Part shown: positions 16,278 to 24,982 of the stretch, piece after piece
Layout: each line of letters begins with the position of its first letter
How positions within the stretch are numbered: position 1 is the stretch's first letter
DNA from: JAEUIE01 sp047602475
GTDB lineage: Bacteria > Planctomycetota > Planctomycetia > Gemmatales > HRBIN36
Reading direction: 5' to 3'
DNA length: 64,000 nucleotides
Assembly: GCA_047602475.1 (NCBI GenBank)
Contig: JASGHE010000005.1
Span: forward strand, 558,001 to 622,000
Made by a program: the position numbers and the translations under genes
Notes under the pieces: generated by a model
The model's input: the letters and a program-made list of their open reading frames with translations, nothing else
Told to the model about the DNA's origin: nothing
The model's database searches: none

Positions 16278-17357
16278 TCACTTCTTGCTGGGTGGAGTGA
16301 CGGGGACAACCGGCTTGCCGAGGATTACGTCGAAGGTCAAAAGCTGCCCTTCCCGGCGAACGACGACGTTAATCTTGGTGCCGGGGGCCAGCGGAGCGAC
16401 GACATCCTTGAAGGTCTTGACACTGGAGATCACCCGTTCATCCATCTCTTCAGGTGCGTCGGGCCGGGGGTGCCTGATGAAGATCAGCAGGTCGTCGATC
16501 TTCAGCCCCGCCAGTTTAGCCGGCGAACCGGGGGCAATGTCATCAATGTAAGGCGGGGTGCGATCCAGCACATCAGAAATCATCATAATGCCGTGATAGG
16601 CCTTCTTGTCATCAATGGCTTTGTCATCGTCACGCACCAGCCGTTTGTACTGTCCTTTCATCGCCTTGGCAGCGAAGTCCGCCAGCGGCCCTAGCGGCAT
16701 GGCATAGTTCACCCACGTTTCGGTGAGCGTGTTCTTGAGTTCCTTGCCGATAAGACCCAGCGGTTCACCCCGGCGCGTTGTCAAGAGACCACCGTTAGCC
16801 CCTGGGTTATTGGTGATGGCATCCACGATGTAGGCCATGCCCTTGTAGTTGGCTTCGGTGATGCCTCTGCGACCGGCGAACGGAACAATGGCTGCGATCA
16901 CGCCCCGCTGCACCGAGACCGATTCATCACGCACAGCCACCTCAAACTGATTGGTGAACGCCAGCACCCAGTCGCCCACCTGGCCGCTCGCGATCGGCTT
17001 GGTCAAATCGAAATAGGGCAACGGCTGTTCCTTGAACGATTCTTGATTCTTGATGCGTAACAGCGCCACGTCCAGTTGTGGCTCCGCCGCCACCAGTTCG
17101 ACGTTGTGCTTGGTGCCATCGTACAAATGCACGCGCAGGTTGCTGGTATCGAGCGTCGGCGAGTAGACGGTAAGGATATACCCGTCCGGCGAGATCATCA
17201 CACCGGTACAGTAGGCGTTCACACCCCGGTAGCCCCCTGCCCCGTAGACTTTCACCATCTTGCGGTTGACCTCTTTGGCCACCTCCGCAAACGAGACATC
17301 AGCCCAGGCGCTGGTTACCATCGAACTCACGAGCATCAGGCTCAGTAGATATTTCAT
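16278..17357 (-). CDS. Exported PDZ pseudoprotease (trypsin/HtrA-like, catalytic residues lost)
   Basis: 359 residues: signal peptide MKYLLSLMLVSSMVTSAWA, trypsin-like lobes (25-240), one PDZ domain (about 265-350: IMMISDVLDRTPPYIDDIAP, GSPAKLAGLKIDDLLIF). Against the active paralogue at 18415-19170, the catalytic His is S66 (ILTVYSP), the Asp is kept (D96 in QLDVALLRI), and the serine motif PGNSGGPL reads PGANGGLL, with N188 in place of Ser. It should bind but not cut peptides. Its ATG overlaps the stop of the upstream gene as TAATG (17355-17359), which indicates translational coupling. In the same transcript as the acetyltransferase. Confidence 0.88.
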   Translation of the reverse strand: MKYLLSLMLVSSMVTSAWADVSFAEVAKEVNRKMVKVYGAGGYRGVNAYCTGVMISPDGYILTVYSPTLDTSNLRVHLYDGTKHNVELVAAEPQLDVALLRIKNQESFKEQPLPYFDLTKPIASGQVGDWVLAFTNQFEVAVRDESVSVQRGVIAAIVPFAGRRGITEANYKGMAYIVDAITNNPGANGGLLTTRRGEPLGLIGKELKNTLTETWVNYAMPLGPLADFAAKAMKGQYKRLVRDDDKAIDDKKAYHGIMMISDVLDRTPPYIDDIAPGSPAKLAGLKIDDLLIFIRHPRPDAPEEMDERVISSVKTFKDVVAPLAPGTKINVVVRREGQLLTFDVILGKPVVPVTPPSKK

Positions 17358-18418
17358 TACTTCTTCTCCTCCACCTTCTTCTCGTCAGTCTTTTTCTCTT
17401 CAGGTTTCTTCTCCTGAACGACCGGGCCAGCAGCCATCTTCACCTGGGCGATCTTGTAGTAACCAAACTCTCGATCTGCATGACGGATCGTCAGGTGTGC
17501 CGGCAGTTGAACGCCGTCACGAGGCTGGTAATCGCTGAAGGTCAATTCGCAGGGATCGGTATCGGGTAGCAGCCAGCATTCCATGCCGAGCAGCTTGCCG
17601 GTCTTGATCTCGAAGAACCACTTACACGTTGTCGCTGCATATTCGGTCTGCAGCACATCGGTCATGACCATTTCCTTGGCCTTGCCCGTGGGGTAATAGG
17701 GTTCCTGGCCAGCGTAGAAGAACGCAGCATCGAACCCGGTCATGCGCTGAATGAGGAACCTACGCCAGTGATAGAGGGCCATCGCCAGCCCGCCGCTGCC
17801 ATCGGGGGCAGCGAGGTTCTCCGGCGTCTCACCCGCTTTGAGCGGTTCGATGATCGTTTCCTTGTCACCGATCTTCAGCGTGACCAGCTTATCGTCGATA
17901 GTCGCTGTAACAAGATTCTTGATGGGTCGTTCCACTTCACCGCTCAGCGTCCAGACGCCGTTCTTCTTGTCGAACTTGCCGAAGCTGTCGAACCCGGCCA
18001 GCACCCGGTCCCGTTCCAGTTCATTGAAATAGTAGTTCATGAAGCCGGTCTTGCGCTTGTACTGCTTGCGACCGGCATGCGACTGCGGCGCTGGAGTGGT
18101 CGGCGGTCGAGAGGGCTGTTCTCGATCTCGCTTGGAACCATCCTCTTTCACCTCACGGGCCTGAAGGCCAGCTAAGCGAACAAGCGTTTCACGCCGTCCG
18201 CCGATGGTATCCTTCTCGTCTTCCATGTGGCGGAAGGTCATCGGCATCCGCCAGCCCTTGGGATAGATGCCTAACACGTTCTTGTACTGATTAACACTGC
18301 CGATGTTGCGATCAGAGAACGAGAGTAGATCGTCTCCTTCCCGCAACCCACGCCGATAGGCATCGGTGCTCTCCAGCACCTTGGTTACCTTCATACGGCC
18401 ATCATCTTCGGTCTTCAC
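17357..18418 (-). CDS. PDZ and C-terminal domain of the active trypsin-like protease (frameshifted)
   Basis: Genuine sequence starts near 18418 with LVKTEDDGRMKVTKVLESTD, a PDZ domain (to about GWRMPMTFRHMEDE), then a basic linker and a 230-residue C-terminal domain found after it (for example GVWTLSGEVERPIKNLVTAT, ALYHWRRFLIQRMTGFDAAF). It ends in a charged tail of EKKPEEKKTDEKK type. The frame is open upstream to 18637, but those residues are a shadow of the protease domain. Adding one base at about 18417 joins it to the fragment 18415-19170 to give a protein of about 604 residues. The C-terminal domain is not recognised. Confidence 0.75.
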   Translation of the reverse strand: MKTEDDGRMKVTKVLESTDAYRRGLREGDDLLSFSDRNIGSVNQYKNVLGIYPKGWRMPMTFRHMEDEKDTIGGRRETLVRLAGLQAREVKEDGSKRDREQPSRPPTTPAPQSHAGRKQYKRKTGFMNYYFNELERDRVLAGFDSFGKFDKKNGVWTLSGEVERPIKNLVTATIDDKLVTLKIGDKETIIEPLKAGETPENLAAPDGSGGLAMALYHWRRFLIQRMTGFDAAFFYAGQEPYYPTGKAKEMVMTDVLQTEYAATTCKWFFEIKTGKLLGMECWLLPDTDPCELTFSDYQPRDGVQLPAHLTIRHADREFGYYKIAQVKMAAGPVVQEKKPEEKKTDEKKVEEKK

Positions 18419-19170
18419 CAGACGCCCAGCGTGGCGTGATCGACATTCAACCCGCCTCGCAGATGCCCCATGAAGTTCTTGATCTGGTTGATGGAGATAG
18501 CGTAGCCCACGCCCGAGTTCACCCGGCCTCGTTTCTCGAACGATCCCCGGCCATTGATGCCGATGATCTCGCCATCGAGATTGAAGAGAGGGCCGCCAGA
18601 GTTGCCGGGATTGATCGACGCTTCCGTCTGAAGGCAATCGGTGTATTCAAGAATGATCCCCGCCGGGCCCTGATAGCGGTGCGTGCCGGAGATGATACCG
18701 AACGTGACGGTCGGCGTGAAGTCGGTAGCCAGCAGGAAGGGATTGCCCATCGCAATCGACCAGTCGCCCACCTGTACCTTGTCCGAATCGCCCATCGCTG
18801 CATAGGGAAAAGGCTTGCCCGGCTCCTTAGGCAGCAGTTTGATCAGCGACACATCCCCGACCGGATCGCTGGAGACAATGACCGTATCGTAGAGCGTGCC
18901 GTCCGCCAGGCCGCAGTAGAGGAAGTTGCCACAGGGTTGCGTGACGTGAAAGTTGGTCAGGCAGTATCCATCGGGGCTGATGACGACACCGGAACCTCCG
19001 CCCCCGCCACCCGGCCCGAAGACGGCCGCCACCGCAGGCCGCACCTTTTCGATGGCAGCAATGCGCCGGGCTTCAGCAGTCTGAAGATCCTTGCTTGGGC
19101 CGTCTTGGGCAGTAGCTGCTGCTATCGTTAACAAACTCAGTGCCAGCATCGTTATCCACACAGGTTTCAT
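18415..19170 (-). CDS. Exported trypsin-like serine protease, intact triad (HtrA/DegP-like)
   Basis: Signal peptide MKPVWITMLALSLLTIAAATAQ, then an S1 trypsin-like domain. The triad is visible: H75 in CLTNFHV, D106 in GDVSLIKL, S191 in NPGNSGGPL. A run GPGGGGGGSG (52-61) precedes the first core strand. The stop at 18415 truncates the protein right before its PDZ domain, whose sequence continues in another frame (17357-18418); a missing base at about 18417 (GGCGTCTGGTG) explains it. The family degrades or refolds damaged envelope proteins. It is the first of three related genes in the row and the only one with an intact active site. Gap to the upstream NPCBM gene is 12 bases. Confidence 0.85.
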   Translation of the reverse strand: MKPVWITMLALSLLTIAAATAQDGPSKDLQTAEARRIAAIEKVRPAVAAVFGPGGGGGGSGVVISPDGYCLTNFHVTQPCGNFLYCGLADGTLYDTVIVSSDPVGDVSLIKLLPKEPGKPFPYAAMGDSDKVQVGDWSIAMGNPFLLATDFTPTVTFGIISGTHRYQGPAGIILEYTDCLQTEASINPGNSGGPLFNLDGEIIGINGRGSFEKRGRVNSGVGYAISINQIKNFMGHLRGGLNVDHATLGVW

Positions 19171-19182
19171 GCTGTCACTCCT

Positions 19183-20382
19183 TTACTTGATCAGCCGGGC
19201 ATCCGCAAAATCAATGTGATCGCCGAGGTCGAGGTCGTCGCCATAGTCCACAATCAGCCGCAGCTTCTGCATCCCCTTGATATCGAGCACGATCTCCTGC
19301 GGCTTGTTCTCTTTGCTGCTGATCACCGTGGCGAGCAGTTCCTTGTCATCACCTTCAATACGAACCACGGCGTGAGCGGAGCCGGCCATGGCATCGTCCA
19401 GCCCCAGCACGCATCGGAACGTCGAGTGCCCTTTGATATCGTACTCAAGAATCGTTTTGGAGTGCAGGGCAAGCCCCTTGGGGAAGACCTTGCGACCGAC
19501 ACTCAAGGGGCCTCCTTCCAGATTCTTATCCCGGCGGTGGTGATAAAGCTCTGAGAGGATCGGCGTTTCCTCGACCTTGCTCGGCTCCAGATCGGAGAGG
19601 TAGACCATCTTCCCCGGCGTGAGGTCGAACTTCAGAACGGTCGATATAGGGATCGAGATCTTGCTGCCCATTTGCAGCGTGATGTCGCAGTTGACTTCGC
19701 CCCACTGGTAGCCGGTAGCGATGAAACAGTTGCCGAACGTATCGTAGATCCGGGCCACGGCATCAGGCCCCAGCCCGGTGCCGGTACGGCTGAAATATAA
19801 TCCCCGCAAACGAGCCACATCGAGAGACGAGACCGTATCCAGGCCGCGTGCCTTGAACAACAGCCGTGTGCCCTGTTCGTTGGCCCCTTGTATCAGTCCA
19901 TCATAGGGTTCGATGTTGTTGCCTTCCCGGCTCTGCACCCGGATGAAGTCCTGTTTGGGGTTGTCGGCCAGGATAGCCTCGAAAGCAGTCAGCGAGGCAG
20001 TGTCCTGGGCATCGCAGACGATGTGATGCACCTGATCGAGCGACGTTTCGATCGACTGCCCGCTGATGAGCAGCAGCTTGACCGCCTTGCTCTTGAGTTC
20101 CAGCGTCAGACAGTAGACCTGGGTGCCATCGTTGAAGCGGACTCGCAAGTAGGGAACCCTTGTAGCAGGGCGAGTGGGCGTGCCCCAGTCGATGCCAATG
20201 ACTTCTTTGAGTGGGTAGACCGAGACCTTCTGGCCATCGCTGCTTTTGACTTGAACCTTGTCAGGATCAAGGGCGACGATTTCGCCGGCATAGGCTTTAC
20301 CATCCAGGGTGCGGACTTCGCCGGCAAAGAGCGGTAACGAGACGAAGAGAAGCAGTATGCACAACACCTTGGCGACGTTCAA
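19183..20382 (-). CDS. Exported NPCBM/NEW2-domain protein
   Basis: 399 residues with a signal peptide (NVAKVLCILLLFVSLPLFAG). Residues 22-75 hold a small repeat with VRTLDGKAYAGEIVALDPDK, of a type often seen in planctomycete exported proteins. The C-terminal 130 residues are an NPCBM/NEW2 carbohydrate-binding domain: LSVGRKVFPKGLALHSKTIL, FRCVLGLDDAMAG, LRLIVDYGDDLDLGDHIDFA. The domain normally binds galactose-like sugars next to glycosidases, but no catalytic domain is present. The start codon is a TTG at 20382 with GGAG 9 bases ahead. It is followed closely by the protease gene. Confidence 0.85.
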   Translation of the reverse strand: MNVAKVLCILLLFVSLPLFAGEVRTLDGKAYAGEIVALDPDKVQVKSSDGQKVSVYPLKEVIGIDWGTPTRPATRVPYLRVRFNDGTQVYCLTLELKSKAVKLLLISGQSIETSLDQVHHIVCDAQDTASLTAFEAILADNPKQDFIRVQSREGNNIEPYDGLIQGANEQGTRLLFKARGLDTVSSLDVARLRGLYFSRTGTGLGPDAVARIYDTFGNCFIATGYQWGEVNCDITLQMGSKISIPISTVLKFDLTPGKMVYLSDLEPSKVEETPILSELYHHRRDKNLEGGPLSVGRKVFPKGLALHSKTILEYDIKGHSTFRCVLGLDDAMAGSAHAVVRIEGDDKELLATVISSKENKPQEIVLDIKGMQKLRLIVDYGDDLDLGDHIDFADARLIK

Positions 20383-20468
20383 TGTCTTAGCTCCGAAGGA
20401 TGCACGATGTTTATCGTATGCTTTCCACTCATTCCTTCATCGATCAATCCTTGATCCATCAACGAACA

Positions 20469-20492
20469 AGGGGCACGGATGACCATGCCCCT
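20469..20492 (-). terminator. Hairpin between the TPR-like and NPCBM genes
   Basis: AGGGGCA (20469-20475) pairs with TGCCCCT (20486-20492). On the minus strand it is followed by TGTTCGTT, a weak T-rich stretch. It may separate the 20.5-40.8 kb operon from the protease group below it. Confidence 0.45.
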
Positions 20493-20513
20493 GGGAACGG
20501 TCGTGTTTGTGAG

Positions 20514-21560
20514 TTACTTCCCACCCGTCTGTAGCTTCTTGCTGAAGCCTTCGGCTGCCTCACGGATGTGAGCGGGGAGCTGGCGGTTGACAGCTTCCAG
20601 GGCTTTGACCTTTTCCTTCTCCGGCATCTTGCCCCAGACCTCAGCGGTAATGATCAGCTTCTTGTTCTCGACTTCGCCGGGGCCGGCGCCGTTCATGATC
20701 TTGCTCTCGCCGGCAGGCTGCTGAGCCTTGGCCTGACCGCCGCCGGAGCAGTTGCACTTCTGGCACTGATCTTCCATTTCCTTGATCAGCTTGTCCAGCA
20801 TGCCGATCACTTCCTTCTGCTTCTCCTGGGTCTTGGCTCCGCCGTGAGCGTTGTCGAGGCGGGCTTCGATCTCTTCCATGCGGCGGGCAACGTCGCCCAA
20901 GTCTTGATCTTCCCACTTGCTCATTTCATCCTGCATCAGCCCAGCAACAACCAGATAGCGTTCGGGGGCTGACTGCTGCATCGAGGCGAGCAGGCGATTT
21001 GTCGAAACCAGGCCATCATCCTTCAGGCGGAGTTTGTTCTCACAGACAGCCCGATAGAAGTAGTACGACGCTGGGTCGACCAGAGTTTCAGGAGTCAAGC
21101 TGCGAAGCACAGCTAAAGCATCTTCGTGCAGACGCTTGTTGGCAAGAGCACGGGCCAGGAAGAGCTTGAGGTTGTTCTTCACATAAGCCGGGTACTTGGC
21201 ATCTTTGAGTAGGGGCGTTTCGAGCTGCAGCGTATTGGCTTGCAACCGCACGGCGGCGATGTACTGAGCTAAAGTGCCATCCACCTTGCCCAGCGTATCG
21301 ATAGTGCGATCCAGCAGCGTGCGGCTGTCCTGCGGTACCCAGATTGGTTCGACAGCTGCCCAGCGGTCCTTGCCGACATACTGGAAAGCCAGTTGCCGGG
21401 CCTGCTCGAGCGTGGGAGCCTTGATCTGGCCCAGACTCTGCAGTTCAGAAAGTGACGGGACCTGCGCTGGAGGAACGACCGGCTTGTCATCAGCCAGCAG
21501 TACCGAGGGACATACACTCACCAGAAGACCGAAAGTGACACGGCTCAAGAGACGACTCAT
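20514..21560 (-). CDS. Exported helical (TPR-like) protein with a Cys motif
   Basis: 348 residues: signal peptide (MSRLLSRVTFGLLVSVCPSVLLA), then an all-helical region resembling TPR repeats (about 40-215, for example LFLARALANKRLHEDALAVL, YYFYRAVCENKLRLKDDGLV), a coiled-coil stretch, and the short motif CQKCNCSGGG near residue 260, which could bind a metal or form disulfides. Function unknown. The ATG overlaps the stop of the upstream coiled-coil gene (ATGA, 21557-21560), so the two are translated together. Confidence 0.8.
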   Translation of the reverse strand: MSRLLSRVTFGLLVSVCPSVLLADDKPVVPPAQVPSLSELQSLGQIKAPTLEQARQLAFQYVGKDRWAAVEPIWVPQDSRTLLDRTIDTLGKVDGTLAQYIAAVRLQANTLQLETPLLKDAKYPAYVKNNLKLFLARALANKRLHEDALAVLRSLTPETLVDPASYYFYRAVCENKLRLKDDGLVSTNRLLASMQQSAPERYLVVAGLMQDEMSKWEDQDLGDVARRMEEIEARLDNAHGGAKTQEKQKEVIGMLDKLIKEMEDQCQKCNCSGGGQAKAQQPAGESKIMNGAGPGEVENKKLIITAEVWGKMPEKEKVKALEAVNRQLPAHIREAAEGFSKKLQTGGK

Positions 21561-23287
21561 TTGTTTCTCCCTTTGGCGATGTTGTCCGTGACGTTCCAGA
21601 TCCGAAGTTGACGTTTAGCAAGGTCGTTCAGTTCGATGATGATTTCAGGAACACGCGCTTCCTCGCCTTCATACTTCTTGCCCCAAAGCGTGGTGCGCGC
21701 ATTCACCCGCATCTGCATAGCCTTTATCATCCGCAGTTCCGCGAGTTTGTCAATCAATTCTTGCGGAGGCGGGGTGCCGTTGTTCTGTTGCGTCTGCTTT
21801 TTGTCGCGCTGTTCCTGCTGTTGTTTCTTGAACGCCTCGATCATTTCCTTCAGGGTGACCACTATATCGTCTTCGATCACCTGTGTTGCCTGCCCCGGAT
21901 CGATACGGCCCAGGCGTCGGGAAACCTGCATCATGTCGTTGCGGACTTGATGAAAGACTTCAATGAAGGCCACCGCGGTGCCCTCCGCTTCGATGACGGA
22001 AATAGCGTTGTCGGCTTCGTGAACGATCTTATCTTCATCTTCGCTGAGCCGACGGCTGATTTGCTCGTCTTCCCGTTCGGTTTTGCCCAGGCTGTAGATG
22101 CGAGTGTGAACCTGCTTCGTGCCGGCATTGACGATTTCCTGCATCTGCAGCATCTTCTCGCAGCGCTTTTGCAGATCAGCCAGCACACGCTCGATTTCTT
22201 CCTCACGCATCTGGCGGAGGATCTCTTCGAGCTTCTTGCGGGCCTGTTCCAGCTTGGTCTTGGCGTCTTCCTGATCGTTCAGGGCATCCTGACGTTCGTT
22301 CTTTTCGATTTTATCCTTAGCCTTGGACTGTGAATCGTTGGCATCCTGGATGCGCTTCTTGGGAACGCCGGCGTCCTGCTCTTCTTCCTTAGGCTGGTCT
22401 TCCTGTGGTTTGTTCTTCTTTTGTTCGCCGTCCTTCGATTCACCGTCTTTAGGCTGCCCGTCTTTTGGCTTTCCGTCTTTAGGCTCGCCATCCTTGGGCT
22501 TGCCATCTTTTGGTTGGCCGTCCTTAGGTTGCCCGTCTTTGGGTTTACCATCTTTGGGATCGGTCTTCTCGCCAGCTTTCTTCTCGCCGTCCTTCTTGTT
22601 ATCTTGCTGCTTCTTATCGTCGCCAGGTTTGCCATCCTTGGGCTTGCCGTCCTTCGGTTTCCCGTCATTGGGCTTGCTATCTTTAGGCTCGCCGGGCTTG
22701 GGGCCGGTCTTGGCATCGTATTCTCTGATCTGCGCAAGAATCTTCTGTACCTGCTTCTCAGCAACTTCCTGTGCCTTCTTGGCGTCAGCCTTGTCTACCG
22801 CTGAGGACTGGTTCTTACTGATAGCTACCTTCTGATCACGAATGGCCTTCTCAAGCTCCTTGATCAGGTTCTTGAGATACTCCACCTGTTCCTTAGAGCT
22901 GCGTTCGGAAAGCAGCGCAGCCAGGAGGGCTTCGAGATCTTTAGTGACGTTGCCACCCTTCTCGACAGCGTTGCGAAGCCTGGTGACATCGGGATCACGC
23001 AGCACTTCGGAAAGCTGATTGAGGTTAACGGCGATGTCCTTCTCTCGAGCTTCCTGAAGAGCCCGGAGGATGGTGCGTGACTTCTCAACACCCTCTTTGG
23101 TGCCGGTCCGTTCGAGCTTGCTGGCGATTTTGTTGAGCGTGCCTTCGAGGGCCTTGTACGACCGGGCGATGTCTTCCTGCGAGCCGGAGAAGTTCTGTGG
23201 CGACGATTTCGGCGGGTCCTGGCTCATGCTTCGAGCGCAGAATGATAAGCCAACCAGCAGACTCAGACCGATCACAATCCTTCGCAT
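21557..23287 (-). CDS. Exported coiled-coil protein with KDGxP tandem repeats
   Basis: About 576 residues from the ATG at 23287, which has GGGAGG 7 bases ahead (an in-frame start at 23302 lacks one). Signal peptide MRRIVIGLSLLVGLSFCARS. The N-terminal 200 residues are helical; the middle (about 205-310) is a hydrophilic run of five-residue units PKDGK/PKDGQ/PKDGE, split by a Lys/Gln-rich stretch; the C-terminal half is a long coiled coil (ARKKLEEILRQMREEEIERV). The plan suggests an extended periplasmic spacer or scaffold. It lies between the DUF4175-like gene and the TPR-like gene it overlaps, and belongs to the MoxR/VWA operon. Confidence 0.83.
   Translation of the reverse strand: MRRIVIGLSLLVGLSFCARSMSQDPPKSSPQNFSGSQEDIARSYKALEGTLNKIASKLERTGTKEGVEKSRTILRALQEAREKDIAVNLNQLSEVLRDPDVTRLRNAVEKGGNVTKDLEALLAALLSERSSKEQVEYLKNLIKELEKAIRDQKVAISKNQSSAVDKADAKKAQEVAEKQVQKILAQIREYDAKTGPKPGEPKDSKPNDGKPKDGKPKDGKPGDDKKQQDNKKDGEKKAGEKTDPKDGKPKDGQPKDGQPKDGKPKDGEPKDGKPKDGQPKDGESKDGEQKKNKPQEDQPKEEEQDAGVPKKRIQDANDSQSKAKDKIEKNERQDALNDQEDAKTKLEQARKKLEEILRQMREEEIERVLADLQKRCEKMLQMQEIVNAGTKQVHTRIYSLGKTEREDEQISRRLSEDEDKIVHEADNAISVIEAEGTAVAFIEVFHQVRNDMMQVSRRLGRIDPGQATQVIEDDIVVTLKEMIEAFKKQQQEQRDKKQTQQNNGTPPPQELIDKLAELRMIKAMQMRVNARTTLWGKKYEGEEARVPEIIIELNDLAKRQLRIWNVTDNIAKGRNK
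22441..22700 (-). repeat. In-gene tandem repeats coding for KDGxP units
   Basis: Two blocks (about 22441-22562 and 22622-22700) of degenerate 15-base units, each coding for P-K-D-G-x. Units differ mainly at third codon positions (AAG/AAA, GAC/GAT, GGC/GGT), so the peptide is conserved more than the DNA. Length could vary by slippage in related strains. Confidence 0.75.
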
Positions 23288-23402
23288 CGCTGTGCCTCCC
23301 ACCTGTATTCTAAGAGGAGCCTAAGCTCCTGGTGGTACCTCTTCATGCGATGGTGGTCTTAACTTGAGTTAAAACACACCCATGTAGTATCGACGTATCT
23401 CC

Positions 23403-24982
23403 TTACTTGTCATCGAGATCATTCTTCAATTTTTGTTGAATTAGCTTCTTCATCTCGTCAACAAGCTTCTGTTCGTTGTTGATCAAATCCCTCAAAACCC
23501 TCAGAGCCTCGTTAAACTCAATGAGTTTCCTCATATCGTTGAGTATCTCTTCGAGCTTTTGAATCACCCGATCAGCCTGGGCTACAGGCTCATTGAGCAG
23601 ATTCTTGGGTAACGAAGCCCCTTCGCTCTCCAATCGGCGAGCCAGGAGATCGACACTCCCCTCCAGTTTGGCGAATGTTTGCTCCGGTTGCAAGAGAATA
23701 GCCAGAGGATTACAGATTCTTCGGTCGATTCGATCAAGGATTCTCTCATCAACCCGGTTCAGGGCAAACTCTCTATAGATTTGCCTGAATTCTCTGAGAA
23801 CCTTCTCATCTAACGAGCCTCGAATGACCGCCAAAGCCTTGGTCGCATCCTGAGCATCGTTCATGCCTCGGCGGACGTCATCATCCTTAGCGACGGTCGG
23901 TAAGTCAAGCTCATCTCGCACCCGCTTCAGGCTGCTTCGCACTTTCCGCAGTTCTGCGATAGCTTCATCGAAGCGATCACGCAAGTCCTCTTCCCGCTTG
24001 CTGCCTTCGATGAGCACGTCCTGTTCGCTGACGACGTTGAACTCAAAGGTCTCGTTGGCTCTGCCCTCCTGATGACTGACAACGGCATCCCGCATGCGGT
24101 TATCCCTGGCAACCAGTTTGACGACCATGCGATAAGGTGTATCAAGCAACGGTTCTCCGACAGGCTTGTTCGCAGCCGCACGCAACAGCAAGGTGTCAAG
24201 AAACTCATCGCCGTAGCTCAACACCGGGCCGTAGAGTTGCCTATCCACATAGTCTTGCGAGAACTCACGCCGCAGGCTGGCGCGGACAGGTGGTATGGCA
24301 GCAAGCCACCCGCCAGGCAACCGGCCTACAGTGCTGAGAAGATAGAGCGGATCGCCCGCCGAATCGGTGGGGATCTGTGCGAAGACTCGTCCGAGCGTTA
24401 CGTCTTCCGGGTTCTCAAACCTCAATCCGCCCGGCTGGGTTTCATAGAGCCGCAGCGGCGAGTAACCACGAAAGGGCAATCTCACATCATAAGCTGTCGA
24501 ACGATCATTCTTCTGCACGCTGACTTCGTATTCCAGCGACAGAAGGCCCACATCATCCCGAACAGAGACACTGAGAGGCAACAGCGCCTTGGACGTGATG
24601 AACTTGCGATTGACCCCTTCAAACTGTGCTTTGAGGAACTCAGGAGCCTTGTCGGGGGCGAGGATGAGCAAGATCGTTCGGTTCGCCTGGATGCCATCCA
24701 CATCCTCAAACTCGAGCTTCAGGCGGAGGTCGTCCTGGAGCAGTGGTTTGGGTTTAATAACAAACGTCGATTGCCCAGGTGCGAACTCTACCACCGGGGC
24801 ATCAGCGGGATTTTCCACGATCACGCGAACCGCTTTGAGAGCCTTATGGCTTTCTCCCTCGAACCTGACCGTCGTCCCTACGGGAGCGGTAGCCCGTGAT
24901 TCATCGCCATCGAGTTGCAACACCAATGGCCCCACCGTTACCCGCTTCGAACTGCCGTAGAGATAGGCTGGCTCATCATGCC
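23403..24982 (-). CDS. C-terminal part of the DUF4175-like membrane protein (frameshifted)
   Basis: Genuine sequence begins near 24982 with WHDEPAYLYGSSKRVTVGPL and continues for about 525 residues. Beta-rich segments (VGTTVRFEGESHKALKAVRV, LRLKLEFEDVDGIQANRTIL) are followed by a helical C-terminus (EFRQIYREFALNRVDERILD, LRDLINNEQKLVDEMKKLIQ). An internal GTG at 24935 is the first apparent start if the frameshift is real. Adding one base in GTGCG/TGGC at about 24983 joins it to the fragment at 24938-26728, giving about 1,107 residues in all. The parent is an inner-membrane protein with a large periplasmic part. Role unknown; always consider it with the VWA genes upstream. Confidence 0.78.

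Noticed and set aside
22441..22700. CRISPR-like regular repeats
   Set aside because: The units are 15 bases, contiguous and code for KDGxP within a gene; no spacers or cas genes.
23315..23330. AGGAGC/GCTCCT hairpin after the DUF4175-like gene as a terminator
   Set aside because: A six-base stem without a proper T run, in a 100-base gap inside a likely operon; too weak to list.
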